Assembly (NCBI RefSeq): GCF_042646085.1
Contig: NZ_JBHRSZ010000004.1
Coordinates: forward strand, 806,001-870,000
Source: Litoribrevibacter euphylliae
GTDB taxonomy: Bacteria; Pseudomonadota; Gammaproteobacteria; Pseudomonadales; Litoribrevibacteraceae
Reading direction: 5' to 3'
DNA length: 64,000 nucleotides
Made by a program: the position numbers and the translations under genes. Positions 26,668 through 35,853 of the stretch are shown here, piece after piece; position 1 is the first letter of the stretch, and each line of letters begins with the position of its first letter. The notes beneath the pieces were generated by a model. It saw only the letters and a list, made by a program, of their open reading frames with translations. It was not told where the DNA came from and made no database searches.

Positions 26668-27564
26668 ATGAATGCATTTCCAATTGATTACATAGAACCC
26701 GTATTTCGTCCGCCCAGTGAAGCCAAGTCCCTGATCCTTCAGGTTACAAATGGTTGCTCATGGAATAATTGTACTTTCTGTGAGATGTATACGGCACCAC
26801 AGAAAAAATTTCGCGTTAAACCCGTTGAGGAGTTGGATGCCGAATTGGAGCGTATGGTTAAGGCCATGCCGTATTTAGCGCGTATTTTCTTGGCTGATGG
26901 TGATGCCATGACTTTGTCTTATCGTCGTCTTAAAGAAGTATTGGAATGTATTCGTAAGCATTATCCGAACATTGAACGGGTTACGGCGTATTGTCTTCCG
27001 AGAAACCTGAAAAATAAAACCGTAGAACAGCTTCAAGAGCTTAGAGATCTAGGTTTGACGATGGTTTATGTCGGTTGTGAGTCCGGTGATGACACAGTGC
27101 TTGAAAAAGTGCAGAAGGGCGAGTCGTATGAATCTTCAAAAGAAGCGCTTCTTAAGCTGAAAGCGGCTGGTATTCAGTCCTCGGTGATGATTCTTAATGG
27201 TTTGGGGGGGCGTAAATATTCTGAACAGCACGCAATCAATAGTGCTAAGTTGATGAATGAAACCCAACCTGAATTTGTTTCTACTTTGGTGGTTTCTTTC
27301 CCGATGGGAGAGCAACGCTTCAGAGAAGGGTTTGGCGGTGAATTTGAGCCTTTAACCCAAGAGGATTTGTTCCAGGAAATTCGAACCTTACTGGCCAATC
27401 TTGAGTTAGATAATACGGTGTTCCGATCGGATCATGCATCGAATTACCTGGTTTTAAAAGGCACATTAGGTGCCGATAAACAGCGTTTACTCGATAAGGT
27501 TGATACTGCGATTAATCAGCCTGGCATCATACCGTTGAGACAAGAATGGCAGCGTGGTTTGTAG
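26668..27564 (+). CDS. Radical SAM protein with CX4CX2C cluster motif
   Basis: The 298-aa protein has the cluster-binding motif GCSWNNCTFCEMY near residue 30. The spacing is CX4CX2C rather than the canonical CX3CX2C, a variant found in one group of radical SAM proteins. A SAM-binding partial TIM barrel follows (RIFLADGDAMTL, VYVGCESGDDTVLEKV). There is no B12-binding or SPASM extension. It lies 33 bp upstream of the DUF1285 gene. Substrate unknown. Confidence 0.85.
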   Translation: MNAFPIDYIEPVFRPPSEAKSLILQVTNGCSWNNCTFCEMYTAPQKKFRVKPVEELDAELERMVKAMPYLARIFLADGDAMTLSYRRLKEVLECIRKHYPNIERVTAYCLPRNLKNKTVEQLQELRDLGLTMVYVGCESGDDTVLEKVQKGESYESSKEALLKLKAAGIQSSVMILNGLGGRKYSEQHAINSAKLMNETQPEFVSTLVVSFPMGEQRFREGFGGEFEPLTQEDLFQEIRTLLANLELDNTVFRSDHASNYLVLKGTLGADKQRLLDKVDTAINQPGIIPLRQEWQRGL

Positions 27565-27597
27565 TATTAGCCCGCACCGAATTAGGGAAGCTAACGA

Positions 27598-28164
27598 ATG
27601 AAAGATCTTGAAGCTCAGGTATCCGAGCTGATTAAGGACAAGGAAACCAAAGGCAGCAAGCCAGCGCCTGTAGAATTATGGAATCCGGATTTATCGGGGG
27701 ATATTGATATCGTAGTAAAACGCGATGGACGCTGGTTTCATGAAGGTTCCGAGATAAAACGGCCTGAAATTGTAAAGATCTTCTCTAATATCATCAAATA
27801 TGAGAACGGTGAGTATTTTCTGGTAACGCCCGTTGAAAAATGGCGATTTCAGGTGGAAGATGCTCCTTTCTTGGTCGTTGCACTTGAAGAAGTAGATACG
27901 GATCAAGGTCAAGGCTTTCAGTTAACTACCAAAACGGGTGAAACCTTTATTTTAGGGGCTGATCATCCTCTAGAGGTCGAATATAAAGCAGGGCTGGAAG
28001 GCGAGCCTAGCCCATATGCACTCGTTCGTACCAATTTAAAAGCCTTAGTTGCTCGTAATGTCTTTTATGAATTGGCCGAATTGGCAAGTATCGAGGAAGA
28101 AAGCGATAAGAGCTATATGGTCGTTTATAGTCAAGGTCAGCGCTTCGTTCTGGGTGAATGCTAG
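27598..28164 (+). CDS. DUF1285 domain protein
   Basis: The 188-aa protein matches the DUF1285 family: WNPDLSGDIDIVVKRDGRWF, then EIKRPEIVKIFSNI, YFLVTPVEKWRFQVEDAPF. It has no signal peptide or membrane segment. The family is common in proteobacteria and its function is not established. A good ribosome site (AGGGAAG) precedes the ATG; uvrC follows after 35 bp. Confidence 0.85.
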   Translation: MKDLEAQVSELIKDKETKGSKPAPVELWNPDLSGDIDIVVKRDGRWFHEGSEIKRPEIVKIFSNIIKYENGEYFLVTPVEKWRFQVEDAPFLVVALEEVDTDQGQGFQLTTKTGETFILGADHPLEVEYKAGLEGEPSPYALVRTNLKALVARNVFYELAELASIEEESDKSYMVVYSQGQRFVLGEC

Positions 28165-28199
28165 TCCTGTTAATTTGAGCATGTCTTTATGAGAGTAGT

Positions 28200-30077
28200 A
28201 TGACGTCTGATGTAATCGCTTCTGACAAAGATACAGCCGATGACCAGCCTGTCTTTGATTCCAAAAGTTTTTTAAAGAGTGTCACTGAGCTTCCTGGTGT
28301 TTATCGTATGTTCGATGAGCAGCAGGAGTTACTCTATGTTGGTAAGGCTAAAAATCTAAAGAAGCGTTTGTCGAGCTATTTCAGAAACACAGGGCTTCCG
28401 ATCAAAACTCGCGTTTTGGTCAGTAAAATAGTCGACATTCAGATCACAATTACCAACAGTGAAACTGAAGCGTTATTGCTCGAACAAAATTTAATTAAGA
28501 AACATCGGCCTCCCTATAACGTCCTTCTTAGGGACGACAAGTCTTACCCATACGTCTATCTTTCTGATCATAAAGACTTCCCGTATTTTGCGTTTCGTCG
28601 TGGTTTAAAGCGGGGCAGAGGTCAATACTTTGGCCCGTATCCAAGCAGTGGCGCGGTGAAAGAGAGCCTGGCTCTACTGCAAAAGCTATTTAAAGTCCGT
28701 CAATGCGATGATGCTTACTATAAAAACCGTTCCCGCCCGTGCCTTCAGTATCAGATCAAACGTTGTTCTGCTCCTTGCGTAGGTTATGTGACACCAGAAC
28801 GCTATCAGGAAGATGTTCGCCATACGGCTATGTTTTTACAGGGTAAGAACAACGACATCATTCATGAGTTAATGGAAGACATGGAAAAAGCATCCATGTC
28901 CTTAGATTTTGAGTTGGCTGCAGAGATGCGAGATCAAATTTCTGCATTGCGTAAGGTTCAGGAACAGCAGTATGTAGCTGGGGAAGGTTTGGATATCAAT
29001 GCCGATGTCATTGCAGTAGCTATGCAGCCTGGTGGTGTCTGTATCTCCGTGCTTTATGTTCGTGGCGGTCAAGTCTTGGGTAATAAGGTCTATTATCCGA
29101 ATCTACGTTTGGATGAAACAGAGAGCGAGCTTCTGTCCACCTTAATCACTCAGTTATACCTGACTGAGGGGGCAACTCGGGAAATTCCGCAAGAGCTGAT
29201 CTGTTCAGACCAGCCGAACGATCAAGATATCTTAATTTCAGCTTTTCAGAGCATCGCTAACTCTAAAGTCGCTATTAAACATAAAGTAAGATCGCAGAAG
29301 GCTAAATGGCTTGAACTTTCTTTAAAGAATGCTGAGCAAAGCCTGCAATCGTTACTGAATAATAAGCAAAACATGATGCAGCGATTCCGCTCTTTACAGG
29401 ATGCGTTGGAATTGGATGAAGTGCCAATGCGTCTGGAATGTTTTGATATCAGCCACAGTTCTGGTGAGGCGACGGTAGCTAGCTGTGTCGTTTTTGACCA
29501 AAACGGTCCGGCTAAGAATGAATACCGCTCATATAATATCGAAGACATCACGGGTGGTGATGATTACGCGGCGATGAATCAAGCTTTGATGCGGCGGTTC
29601 ACTAAACTCAAGAAAGGCGAGGGGAAAATTCCGGATATCTTGGTCATCGACGGTGGTAAAGGTCAGATCAATCAAGCATTAAACGTCTTACAAGAGTTGC
29701 AAGTTACCGGCATTGATGTCGTTGGTCTTGCAAAAGGGCCGGAGCGAAAGTCAGGCTTTGAAACCATTTTTATTAATGGTGTTGATCAAGAGTTGGAGCT
29801 TGACCCAAACCATCCAGGTTTCTTATTACTTCAGCATATCCGTGATGAGGCGCACCGTTTTGCCGTGAGTAAACACCGTTGGCGTCGCGGCAAAGCTCGG
29901 AAGCGTTCTACCTTGGAAGATATTGAAGGTGTTGGGCCAAAGCGACGTAAGGCGTTAATTAACTTTTTTGGTGGGCTTCAGGAAATTCAAAACGCCAGTG
30001 CCGATGAGCTAGCGAAAGTGCCGGGGATCAGTAAAGCCTTGGCTGATGAAATTTATGCCAACCTCCATAATATGTAG
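28200..30077 (+). CDS. uvrC: Excinuclease ABC subunit C
   Basis: UvrC makes both incisions in nucleotide excision repair. The 625-residue protein has the GIY-YIG nuclease domain (GVYRMFDEQQELLYVGKA), a cysteine-containing region (RPCLQYQIKRCSAPCVGYV), a UVR domain that binds UvrB, an RNase H-like domain (ECFDISHSSGE) and a C-terminal double helix-hairpin-helix (IEGVGPKRRKALINFFGG). In many gammaproteobacteria gacA sits directly upstream; here DUF1285 does. The HDAC-like gene follows after only a few bases. Confidence 0.97.
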   Translation: MTSDVIASDKDTADDQPVFDSKSFLKSVTELPGVYRMFDEQQELLYVGKAKNLKKRLSSYFRNTGLPIKTRVLVSKIVDIQITITNSETEALLLEQNLIKKHRPPYNVLLRDDKSYPYVYLSDHKDFPYFAFRRGLKRGRGQYFGPYPSSGAVKESLALLQKLFKVRQCDDAYYKNRSRPCLQYQIKRCSAPCVGYVTPERYQEDVRHTAMFLQGKNNDIIHELMEDMEKASMSLDFELAAEMRDQISALRKVQEQQYVAGEGLDINADVIAVAMQPGGVCISVLYVRGGQVLGNKVYYPNLRLDETESELLSTLITQLYLTEGATREIPQELICSDQPNDQDILISAFQSIANSKVAIKHKVRSQKAKWLELSLKNAEQSLQSLLNNKQNMMQRFRSLQDALELDEVPMRLECFDISHSSGEATVASCVVFDQNGPAKNEYRSYNIEDITGGDDYAAMNQALMRRFTKLKKGEGKIPDILVIDGGKGQINQALNVLQELQVTGIDVVGLAKGPERKSGFETIFINGVDQELELDPNHPGFLLLQHIRDEAHRFAVSKHRWRRGKARKRSTLEDIEGVGPKRRKALINFFGGLQEIQNASADELAKVPGISKALADEIYANLHNM

Positions 30078-30083
30078 GGTTTG

Positions 30084-30998
30084 ATGTCTTTACCGCTGGT
30101 TTATCACCCTAATTACTCTTGTCCTTTTCCTGAGAATCATCGTTTTGTGATGTCGAAGTTCGTGCGTTTGCATGACTATGTGCAGCAACAGGGCATGATT
30201 ACTAATAATCTCTTTCAACCAGAATCGGCTTCTCTTAAAGCATTAGGGCGAGCGCACTGTTATGACTATTTAGAGCAACTTTGTGGTAACCAGGTAGATC
30301 ACAAGGCGTGGCGCAGAATTGGGCTACCATGGAGCCAAGGGCTTGTTGATCGAACCTTGACGGCTCCTAACGGAACGTTGAAAACAGCCAGATTAGCGTT
30401 GAAGTACGGGATGGCCTGTCATTTGGCGGGTGGTACTCATCATGCGCATTTCGACTTCGGTTCGGGCTTTTGTATTTTGAATGACTTGGCTTATACGTCG
30501 AAGACCCTGATTGATCAGGGTGAAGCAGATAAAATCCTAATTTTTGATTTGGATGTGCACCAAGGTGATGGAACGGCCGCGATTCTAAAAAACGAACCTC
30601 GTGTATTTACCTGTTCGATTCATTGTGAAAAGAACTTCCCGTTTCGCAAAAGTGCCAGTGATTTGGATATTGGTTTAGAGGTGGGTATGGAAGACAACGC
30701 CTATCTTGAAATGGTTGAAACGACGTTAACGCGCCTTTTGGCTCAGGAACAGCCTGATTTGGTGCTTTATGATGCCGGTGTGGATGTTTGGACTTCTGAT
30801 GAGCTTGGAAGACTTAAAATCTCTTGGTCCGGTATTCAACAACGAGATGAGTTGGTTTTAAAGACTTGTCTGCAACGGCACATCCCAATCGCCACAGTGA
30901 TAGGTGGTGGTTACGATAAAGATCATCAGCGCTTGGCCGAACGCCACGCTATCATCGTTGAAACAGCGTTTGATCTCTTTCCTGTTTTTCTGTCTTAA
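30084..30998 (+). CDS. Histone-deacetylase-superfamily hydrolase
   Basis: A ~304-residue zinc-dependent deacetylase. The tandem histidines are in GGTHHAHFDFGSGFCILND, the zinc ligands in FDLDVHQGDGTA and the second Asp in LYDAGVDVWTSDELG. Bacterial homologues act on acetylated polyamines, small amides or proteins, and specificity cannot be read from sequence. The ATG at 30084 is preferred over a TTG at 30081. It abuts uvrC and is probably co-transcribed with it. Confidence 0.92.
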   Translation: MSLPLVYHPNYSCPFPENHRFVMSKFVRLHDYVQQQGMITNNLFQPESASLKALGRAHCYDYLEQLCGNQVDHKAWRRIGLPWSQGLVDRTLTAPNGTLKTARLALKYGMACHLAGGTHHAHFDFGSGFCILNDLAYTSKTLIDQGEADKILIFDLDVHQGDGTAAILKNEPRVFTCSIHCEKNFPFRKSASDLDIGLEVGMEDNAYLEMVETTLTRLLAQEQPDLVLYDAGVDVWTSDELGRLKISWSGIQQRDELVLKTCLQRHIPIATVIGGGYDKDHQRLAERHAIIVETAFDLFPVFLS

Positions 30999-31087
30999 GA
31001 AACCTTTGAACATGACTTCCTTGTCTTATTTCTTTTCTATACTTAATTGCATGCTTGTTAAGCAATGGGAGAGAGGAAACTTAGATT

Positions 31088-32896
31088 GTGAGATTAGACG
31101 TTCAAAGGATTCGAGCAAGGTATATTCTGGCGCTGAGTTTGGTTGCTGTCTTAGTGACATGTTCTGCGTGGATATTAGATAGTTTCTATGGTGAGCAATC
31201 TGGTGATGCTCGCCGAATAAATATTGCGGGCATGCAGCGCATGCTCTCCCAAAAGATTGCCCTTCATGTTCATGAAATACAAGAAGGCCATGAAAGCGCT
31301 CAGACTGTTAGAGTACTTTTGCGAGAGGCAATCAATCAATTTCAAAAGAATCATATTGAACTGACTCAAAAGCATGCATTGCGAAAAAGCAGTGTAAGTT
31401 TGTCTCCCGAAGCTAAGGCCTTGTACTACAAAGGTCAGCCAAATCTAGATCATCGAGTTAAGTTATTTATTGAGGCAGCAGAGCAGGTGTTGCACGGAAA
31501 GTTCATGGCAAATGAAAATCCGTACTTTGAATCTGAGTTTGTTGGAACGTTGCTTAGGGATTTAAATCAGGTTGTTTTTCAATATGAAGCAGAATCGAGA
31601 GCGCGATTAAACCTTGTTGAATCAGCAGAATTTTATGTTTGGCTGATGACTATGGTGTTGTTGATTGTTGAAGGGCTATTTATCTTCAGGCCAATGAGCA
31701 TTGCTGTTAACAGATCGTTAGAGCGAGCGGAATCTCAAAGAAACAGAGCGGAGAAGTATCGCCAACGAGCCGAAGCTGCAAACCATACTAAATCTCAGTT
31801 TTTGGCCAAAATGAGTCACGAACTAAGGACTCCCTTGAACTCTATATCCGCAACCATTCAGGCGGTTCAAGAGGAAGATCTTTCTAAAGAAACAAAGTCC
31901 CTGGTCTACCTTGCAGAAAATTCCTTGTCAGACCTTTTGGTTATCTTTGATGACCTTCTGGATGTAACTCGCATAGATGATCAAGCCCCCGATTTAATTA
32001 TCTCTGATTTCAAGTTGGAGGAAGTGATTAATGAATCTGTCTCGGCTTATTCTGATCTGGCCGAGAAGAAAGGGCTATTGGTCGAAGTGATTGATTCAGC
32101 TCTACTTCATGAGAGCTGGCTTGGCGATAAACGAAGGATTGCCCGTATCCTTTCAATCTTGATTTCTAATGCTGTTAAATTTACGGAACAAGGGAAGATC
32201 TCTTTGTCTGCTTCTATGATAGAAACCGATCATACCGAGAAAGAAATTCAATTTCGGGTAAAAGATACGGGAATTGGTATGTCTCCAGACGTGCAAGCGC
32301 GAATGTTTAAGAAGTTTGAACAAGGGGATAACTCATCATCGAGAAAATATGGCGGCGTCGGCCTTGGATTAACGATAGCTAAGCACCTCGCAGATATTAT
32401 GCAGGGTGATATTTATGTTGAAAGTATTGAAGGTGAGGGAAGCATTGTTACTTTGAGCTTGCCTCTAATTCCGTCAAAAAGCATGAATAACCATCAGAAA
32501 ATTAATGGTGAACAGGTTCTCAATCTTGAAGGTAAGGATATCCTGATAGCCGAAGACAACTTGATTAATCAAATGGTCATTTTGTCACTTCTTGAGAAGA
32601 CGAACGCTAATTTGAGAATGGCTGAGAACGGTGAGCAAGTCGTTAATCTGTTTAAAGATAAAAAGCCTGATATTGTGCTGATGGACATCCAAATGCCCAT
32701 TAAAGATGGGATAGATGCCTGTATTGAAATTAAAGATATGGATGCTTCGGTACCTGTGATTGCCGTTACTGCCAACGCCTCTCATGATGATCAAAAGAAC
32801 TACGATAAAGCTGGGTTTGATTCACTCATTCCGAAGCCGATAAAAAATGAAGAGCTGTTTAGGGTGATTTCGAACAGATTTGGTAAAGATATTTAG
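31088..32896 (+). CDS. Hybrid sensor histidine kinase with PilJ-N-like sensor
   Basis: The 602-residue membrane kinase has a TM helix (~12-32), a periplasmic helical domain starting with DARRINIAGMQRMLSQKIAL (as in the PilJ/NIT-like N-terminal domain) and a second TM (~182-204). A coiled coil precedes HisKA with H244 in MSHELRTPLNS, then HATPase (VKDTGIGMSP, GLGLTIAKHLADIM) and a receiver with D533 in VLMDIQMPIKDG. The start is GTG. A hybrid kinase beside pgsA is also found in Pseudomonas. Signal and partner are unknown. Confidence 0.92.
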   Translation: MRLDVQRIRARYILALSLVAVLVTCSAWILDSFYGEQSGDARRINIAGMQRMLSQKIALHVHEIQEGHESAQTVRVLLREAINQFQKNHIELTQKHALRKSSVSLSPEAKALYYKGQPNLDHRVKLFIEAAEQVLHGKFMANENPYFESEFVGTLLRDLNQVVFQYEAESRARLNLVESAEFYVWLMTMVLLIVEGLFIFRPMSIAVNRSLERAESQRNRAEKYRQRAEAANHTKSQFLAKMSHELRTPLNSISATIQAVQEEDLSKETKSLVYLAENSLSDLLVIFDDLLDVTRIDDQAPDLIISDFKLEEVINESVSAYSDLAEKKGLLVEVIDSALLHESWLGDKRRIARILSILISNAVKFTEQGKISLSASMIETDHTEKEIQFRVKDTGIGMSPDVQARMFKKFEQGDNSSSRKYGGVGLGLTIAKHLADIMQGDIYVESIEGEGSIVTLSLPLIPSKSMNNHQKINGEQVLNLEGKDILIAEDNLINQMVILSLLEKTNANLRMAENGEQVVNLFKDKKPDIVLMDIQMPIKDGIDACIEIKDMDASVPVIAVTANASHDDQKNYDKAGFDSLIPKPIKNEELFRVISNRFGKDI

Positions 32897-32930
32897 CGCT
32901 AGAGGCTTCATTCAACTATGTTATACTCCC

Positions 32931-32956
32931 TCCGACAATTTAAGGTCGGGTTTTTG
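32931..32956 (+). terminator. Weak terminator after the hybrid kinase gene
   Basis: A 5-6 bp stem (32932-32936 with 32945-32949) is followed by GTTTTTG. Weak but well placed before pgsA. Confidence 0.45.
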
Positions 32957-33029
32957 ATGTAAGCTCCGGTCTTTCAAACCTGCTCTACAGCACAATAAAC
33001 CTAAGCTCAATGGATAGTAGTAGCCTCGG

Positions 33030-33590
33030 ATGAATGTCCCAAATATTCTTACTTCAATACGTTTAGCCCTAATACCAGTCTTTGTTTTAATCTATCTAAT
33101 GCCTATGGACTGGCGCTTTATTGTTTCTGCTCTAATTTTTATGGCAGCAGGTTTTACGGATTGGCTGGATGGCTACTTGGCCCGTAAGTGGAATCAAAGT
33201 ACGCCGTTTGGTGCATTCTTTGACCCTGTCGCGGATAAATTGATGGTGGCGGTAGCGCTGGTGTTACTGGTTCACTCCTATGAATCCCTTTTTGTGACTT
33301 TATGCTCTGCGATTATCATTTCTCGGGAAATTGTGATTTCAGCGTTAAGAGAGTGGATGGCTGAACTCGGTAAACGAGCCAGTGTTGCCGTTAGCTTTAT
33401 CGGGAAGTTCAAAACGCTGGCTCAAATGGGCGCGATTACCTTCTTGTTAGCTGAAGATCCAACGATGCCTGCGTTAGGTTATTTCGGGATGCTAGGATAC
33501 TTCTCGATGGCAGTTGCGGCCGGGCTTACTCTTTGGTCTATGTTCGTATATTTAAAAGCTGCCTGGCCGGAATTAAAGACTGCAAAATAA
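33030..33590 (+). CDS. pgsA: CDP-diacylglycerol--glycerol-3-phosphate 3-phosphatidyltransferase
   Basis: PgsA makes phosphatidylglycerol phosphate, the first committed step to PG and cardiolipin, in the inner membrane. The 186-residue protein carries the CDP-alcohol phosphotransferase motif DWLDGYLARKWNQSTPFGAF followed by FDPVADK, giving DGX2ARX8GX3DX3D. Several TM helices surround it. pgsA followed by tRNA Gly-Cys-Leu is the order seen in E. coli and Pseudomonas. Confidence 0.97.
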   Translation: MNVPNILTSIRLALIPVFVLIYLMPMDWRFIVSALIFMAAGFTDWLDGYLARKWNQSTPFGAFFDPVADKLMVAVALVLLVHSYESLFVTLCSAIIISREIVISALREWMAELGKRASVAVSFIGKFKTLAQMGAITFLLAEDPTMPALGYFGMLGYFSMAVAAGLTLWSMFVYLKAAWPELKTAK

Positions 33591-33692
33591 GCAGTTGTTA
33601 AGTGCGCTGAATAAGTCTTGATCAGTGTGTTTAATTATTAGACAAAATAGTCAATTATTTCTTAATTATTTCAAAAAGATAGAAAAAAAGGG

Positions 33693-33720
33693 TTGACCGA
33701 AAAGATTAAATCCATAGAAT
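33693..33720 (+). promoter_or_regulatory. Probable sigma-70 promoter of the tRNA operon
   Basis: TTGACC (33693-33698) and TAGAAT (33715-33720) are separated by 16 bp, 15 bp before the first tRNA base. Confidence 0.6.
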
Positions 33721-33735
33721 GTGCACCCACGTTCA

Positions 33736-33811
<76 letters not shown>

Positions 33812-33938
33812 ACATCTTCTGAGTGTTGAACGAATCATTCTTGTAAGAGGGTGTCATAACTTCTAAGATTTGAAGTTATTAGATTTTGAGTTGAGAATTT
33901 GCACAAGGGCGAAAGCCAATTTCGATTCAAGATAGGTT

Positions 33939-34012
33939 GGCGCGATAGCAAAATGGTTATGCCGCGGATTGCAAATCCGCTGATGCCGGTTCGATTCCGG
34001 CTCGCGCCTCCA
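33939..34012 (+). tRNA. cysT: tRNA-Cys (GCA)
   Basis: A 74-nt cloverleaf with encoded CCA. The acceptor stem GGCGCGA pairs with TCGCGCC and the anticodon GCA is at 33971-33973. It lies 127 bp after tRNA-Gly. Confidence 0.97.
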
Positions 34013-34070
34013 ACTACTTTTCAGTTCATCTGAGAAGTTTCCACATTAAGATCGCAAGATCTCATCCGAT

Positions 34071-34157
34071 GCCCGGGTGGTGGAATTGGTAGACACAGGA
34101 GACTTAAAATCTCCCGACTTCACGGTCGTGCCGGTTCAAGTCCGGCCCCGGGCACCA
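34071..34157 (+). tRNA. leuZ: tRNA-Leu (TAA)
   Basis: An 87-nt tRNA with a long variable arm and encoded CCA. The acceptor stem GCCCGGG pairs with CCCGGGC, the anticodon TAA is at 34105-34107. It is the last gene before the accessory region, and its 3' end is a typical integration target; an integrase-like remnant lies 207 bp downstream. Confidence 0.97.
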
Positions 34158-34887
34158 CTTTACAATATTTTTATTTCAATCACTTAATTGCCGTTCTTTG
34201 ACAATTCCATGCTGATGGTAAACGGTCAAACGTCGTTCTTGGAATATTTCAGGATATCCAATAGTTTTATTCTTCCTTGACCTCTGCGTATTTACAATCT
34301 CGAGCTATTTCACTATTCAGTATTTGGTGGTTTGTATCGTCTTATGCAGATTAATCTTTAGTGCTAGTGCTTTAAATGTTTTTTATTTCTGCCGTCAAGT
34401 CTTACATCAACTTTCCAATTTCCGTTGGGCAGTTGTTTTAAACTCATTTTAGTTGTCCCTGCAGTAGATCTAGAGCAATCTTTGTTTTGATCTTTGCAGC
34501 AACTATTGGAACAAGTGCATTCTTGTTGTGTGTTAGCTTTCTAAATCTTATTTTCAATCTTGAACATGCTTACCAGAGGGAGAGGGTGCCCTGGAAGTCT
34601 TACGGCGTGCGTGATATTCGTACTGTTGTTTTCGTACGCTGGAATAATGCGTCAGAGATGGGGCACTCTAATGTGCTTGATTGCGTGACTTTTCAGGCGC
34701 AATACGTTTCAGATATGACTTGTGGGTTTCAGAGGTAGCTTAATTATGTAATTTGTATATGCAGAGTTTTGTTTGAGTAGGTAATGGATCGACTTTTAGG
34801 GATCAGGTAGGCATGAGAGGGGTATAAATCTATCCGTTCATGGCTATAATAAAAATTCATCAAATCAAATACTTAAATGGAATTTAT
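34158..34887. other. Gene-poor region after tRNA-Leu
   Basis: 730 bp with no intact gene. The only recognisable item is the integrase-like remnant at 34364-34447 on the minus strand. A plus-strand 83-codon frame (34487-34738) has no ribosome site and no family resemblance. I found no copy of the tRNA-Leu 3' end here. Confidence 0.6.
34364..34447 (-). pseudogene. Remnant of P2-type tyrosine integrase N-terminus
   Basis: 27 codons begin MSLKQLPNGNWKVDVRLDGR, followed by NKKHLKH and a stop. This matches the arm-type DNA-binding start of P2-like integrases, whose usual pattern is a K-LP-G-W-VD-R-GR-K string. AGGGA lies about 7 bp before the ATG. The rest of the ~330-residue integrase is missing, and no recombinase catalytic motif was seen downstream. 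Position 207 bp from the 3' end of tRNA-Leu supports a decayed integrative element. The resemblance is from memory of the family, not from an alignment. Confidence 0.5.
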
Positions 34888-35823
34888 ATGTTGAAAATGA
34901 AGTCTGCTCTCAGTCTTACGTTGTTAGTATCCTCACCGTTATATGCTCTGGATGTGGAGTCCACCGAATGGACTTTGGTTAAGGATTATTCTTTGACTGG
35001 CATTATGGATACGAATACTGATCAAGACACTATGACTGCCGTATTAACAGATAATGAATTTAGTGGTCAATTGGTGACCTCTGGTAATATTATTATGGGG
35101 CGTTTCTTAGAGCCTAATAGTGCTCCAGAAAATACCGTTGTTAACTTTCAGGAAGTGTCGGCAGATGCCATAACTAAGTACCTGGGTAAGGGAACTGGCG
35201 ATAGTTATCAAGGGACTTGGTTCGATACCAACGGCCAGTCAGGTGATTTCTCTTTGGGTTTAAATACTAGTACCGGTGGAGGTGGTGGTTATCTGCCTCT
35301 GAATATTGAGTTTGTCCCTGAATCGTCACCGGGGGTCTCTATTACAGGTGAGTATAATCAAATAGTTACTTCCTCTTATAATTGGAATACAGCAAACACC
35401 ACCCATGCAATTGAAAATGGAAAGTGGTACTGGGAGGTGGAGTTTTTGGCCGGTGATCCAAGTAACTTCATGGCAGGTGTTTTGAATGCTCCATCAGTAG
35501 ACTCTTGGGCTTCAAATAATCATGCAGGATACTATTATCCAGCTCGGCCTAATGAATATAAACCAAATGGGCAATCTTTTTGTGACTCTCAGCCAATTGG
35601 TCTGTATGGACCAATTTATTTAGATATCGGTGATGTAGTGAGTGTTATGCTGGATATGGATACCAAGACAATATCAATAGGTGTTAATGGTATTTCGTAT
35701 GGTGTTATGTGTGAAGCTCTGCCTGATATAGTTTATCCTGCTGTTTCCGTCTATACCGGGGTTCAAGTTGAGGCCAACTTTGGCCATAAAGAGTGGGCGT
35801 ATTCTGGTTTAGCTGAATACTAA
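34888..35823 (+). CDS. Secreted protein with C-terminal SPRY-like domain
   Basis: The 311-aa precursor has a signal peptide (MLKMKSALSLTLLVSSPLYA), an N-terminal beta-rich domain (residues ~22-125), a glycine linker (TGGGGG, ~130) and a SPRY/B30.2-like domain from ~178. SPRY hallmarks are GKWYWEVEF, GDVVSVMLDMDTKTISIGVN and the end YPAVSVYTGVQVEANFG. SPRY domains bind proteins and are mainly eukaryotic, with scattered bacterial cases. ATG 34888 is preferred over 34840 because GGAA precedes it and the signal peptide starts there. Function unknown. Confidence 0.75.
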   Translation: MLKMKSALSLTLLVSSPLYALDVESTEWTLVKDYSLTGIMDTNTDQDTMTAVLTDNEFSGQLVTSGNIIMGRFLEPNSAPENTVVNFQEVSADAITKYLGKGTGDSYQGTWFDTNGQSGDFSLGLNTSTGGGGGYLPLNIEFVPESSPGVSITGEYNQIVTSSYNWNTANTTHAIENGKWYWEVEFLAGDPSNFMAGVLNAPSVDSWASNNHAGYYYPARPNEYKPNGQSFCDSQPIGLYGPIYLDIGDVVSVMLDMDTKTISIGVNGISYGVMCEALPDIVYPAVSVYTGVQVEANFGHKEWAYSGLAEY

Positions 35824-35853
35824 TAGCAAAATGTTGAACTCTAAAAAAATAAT

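Noticed and set aside
34487..34738. 83-codon plus-strand frame after tRNA-Leu
   Set aside because: No ribosome site, no family resemblance and position in gene-poor DNA; treated as chance.
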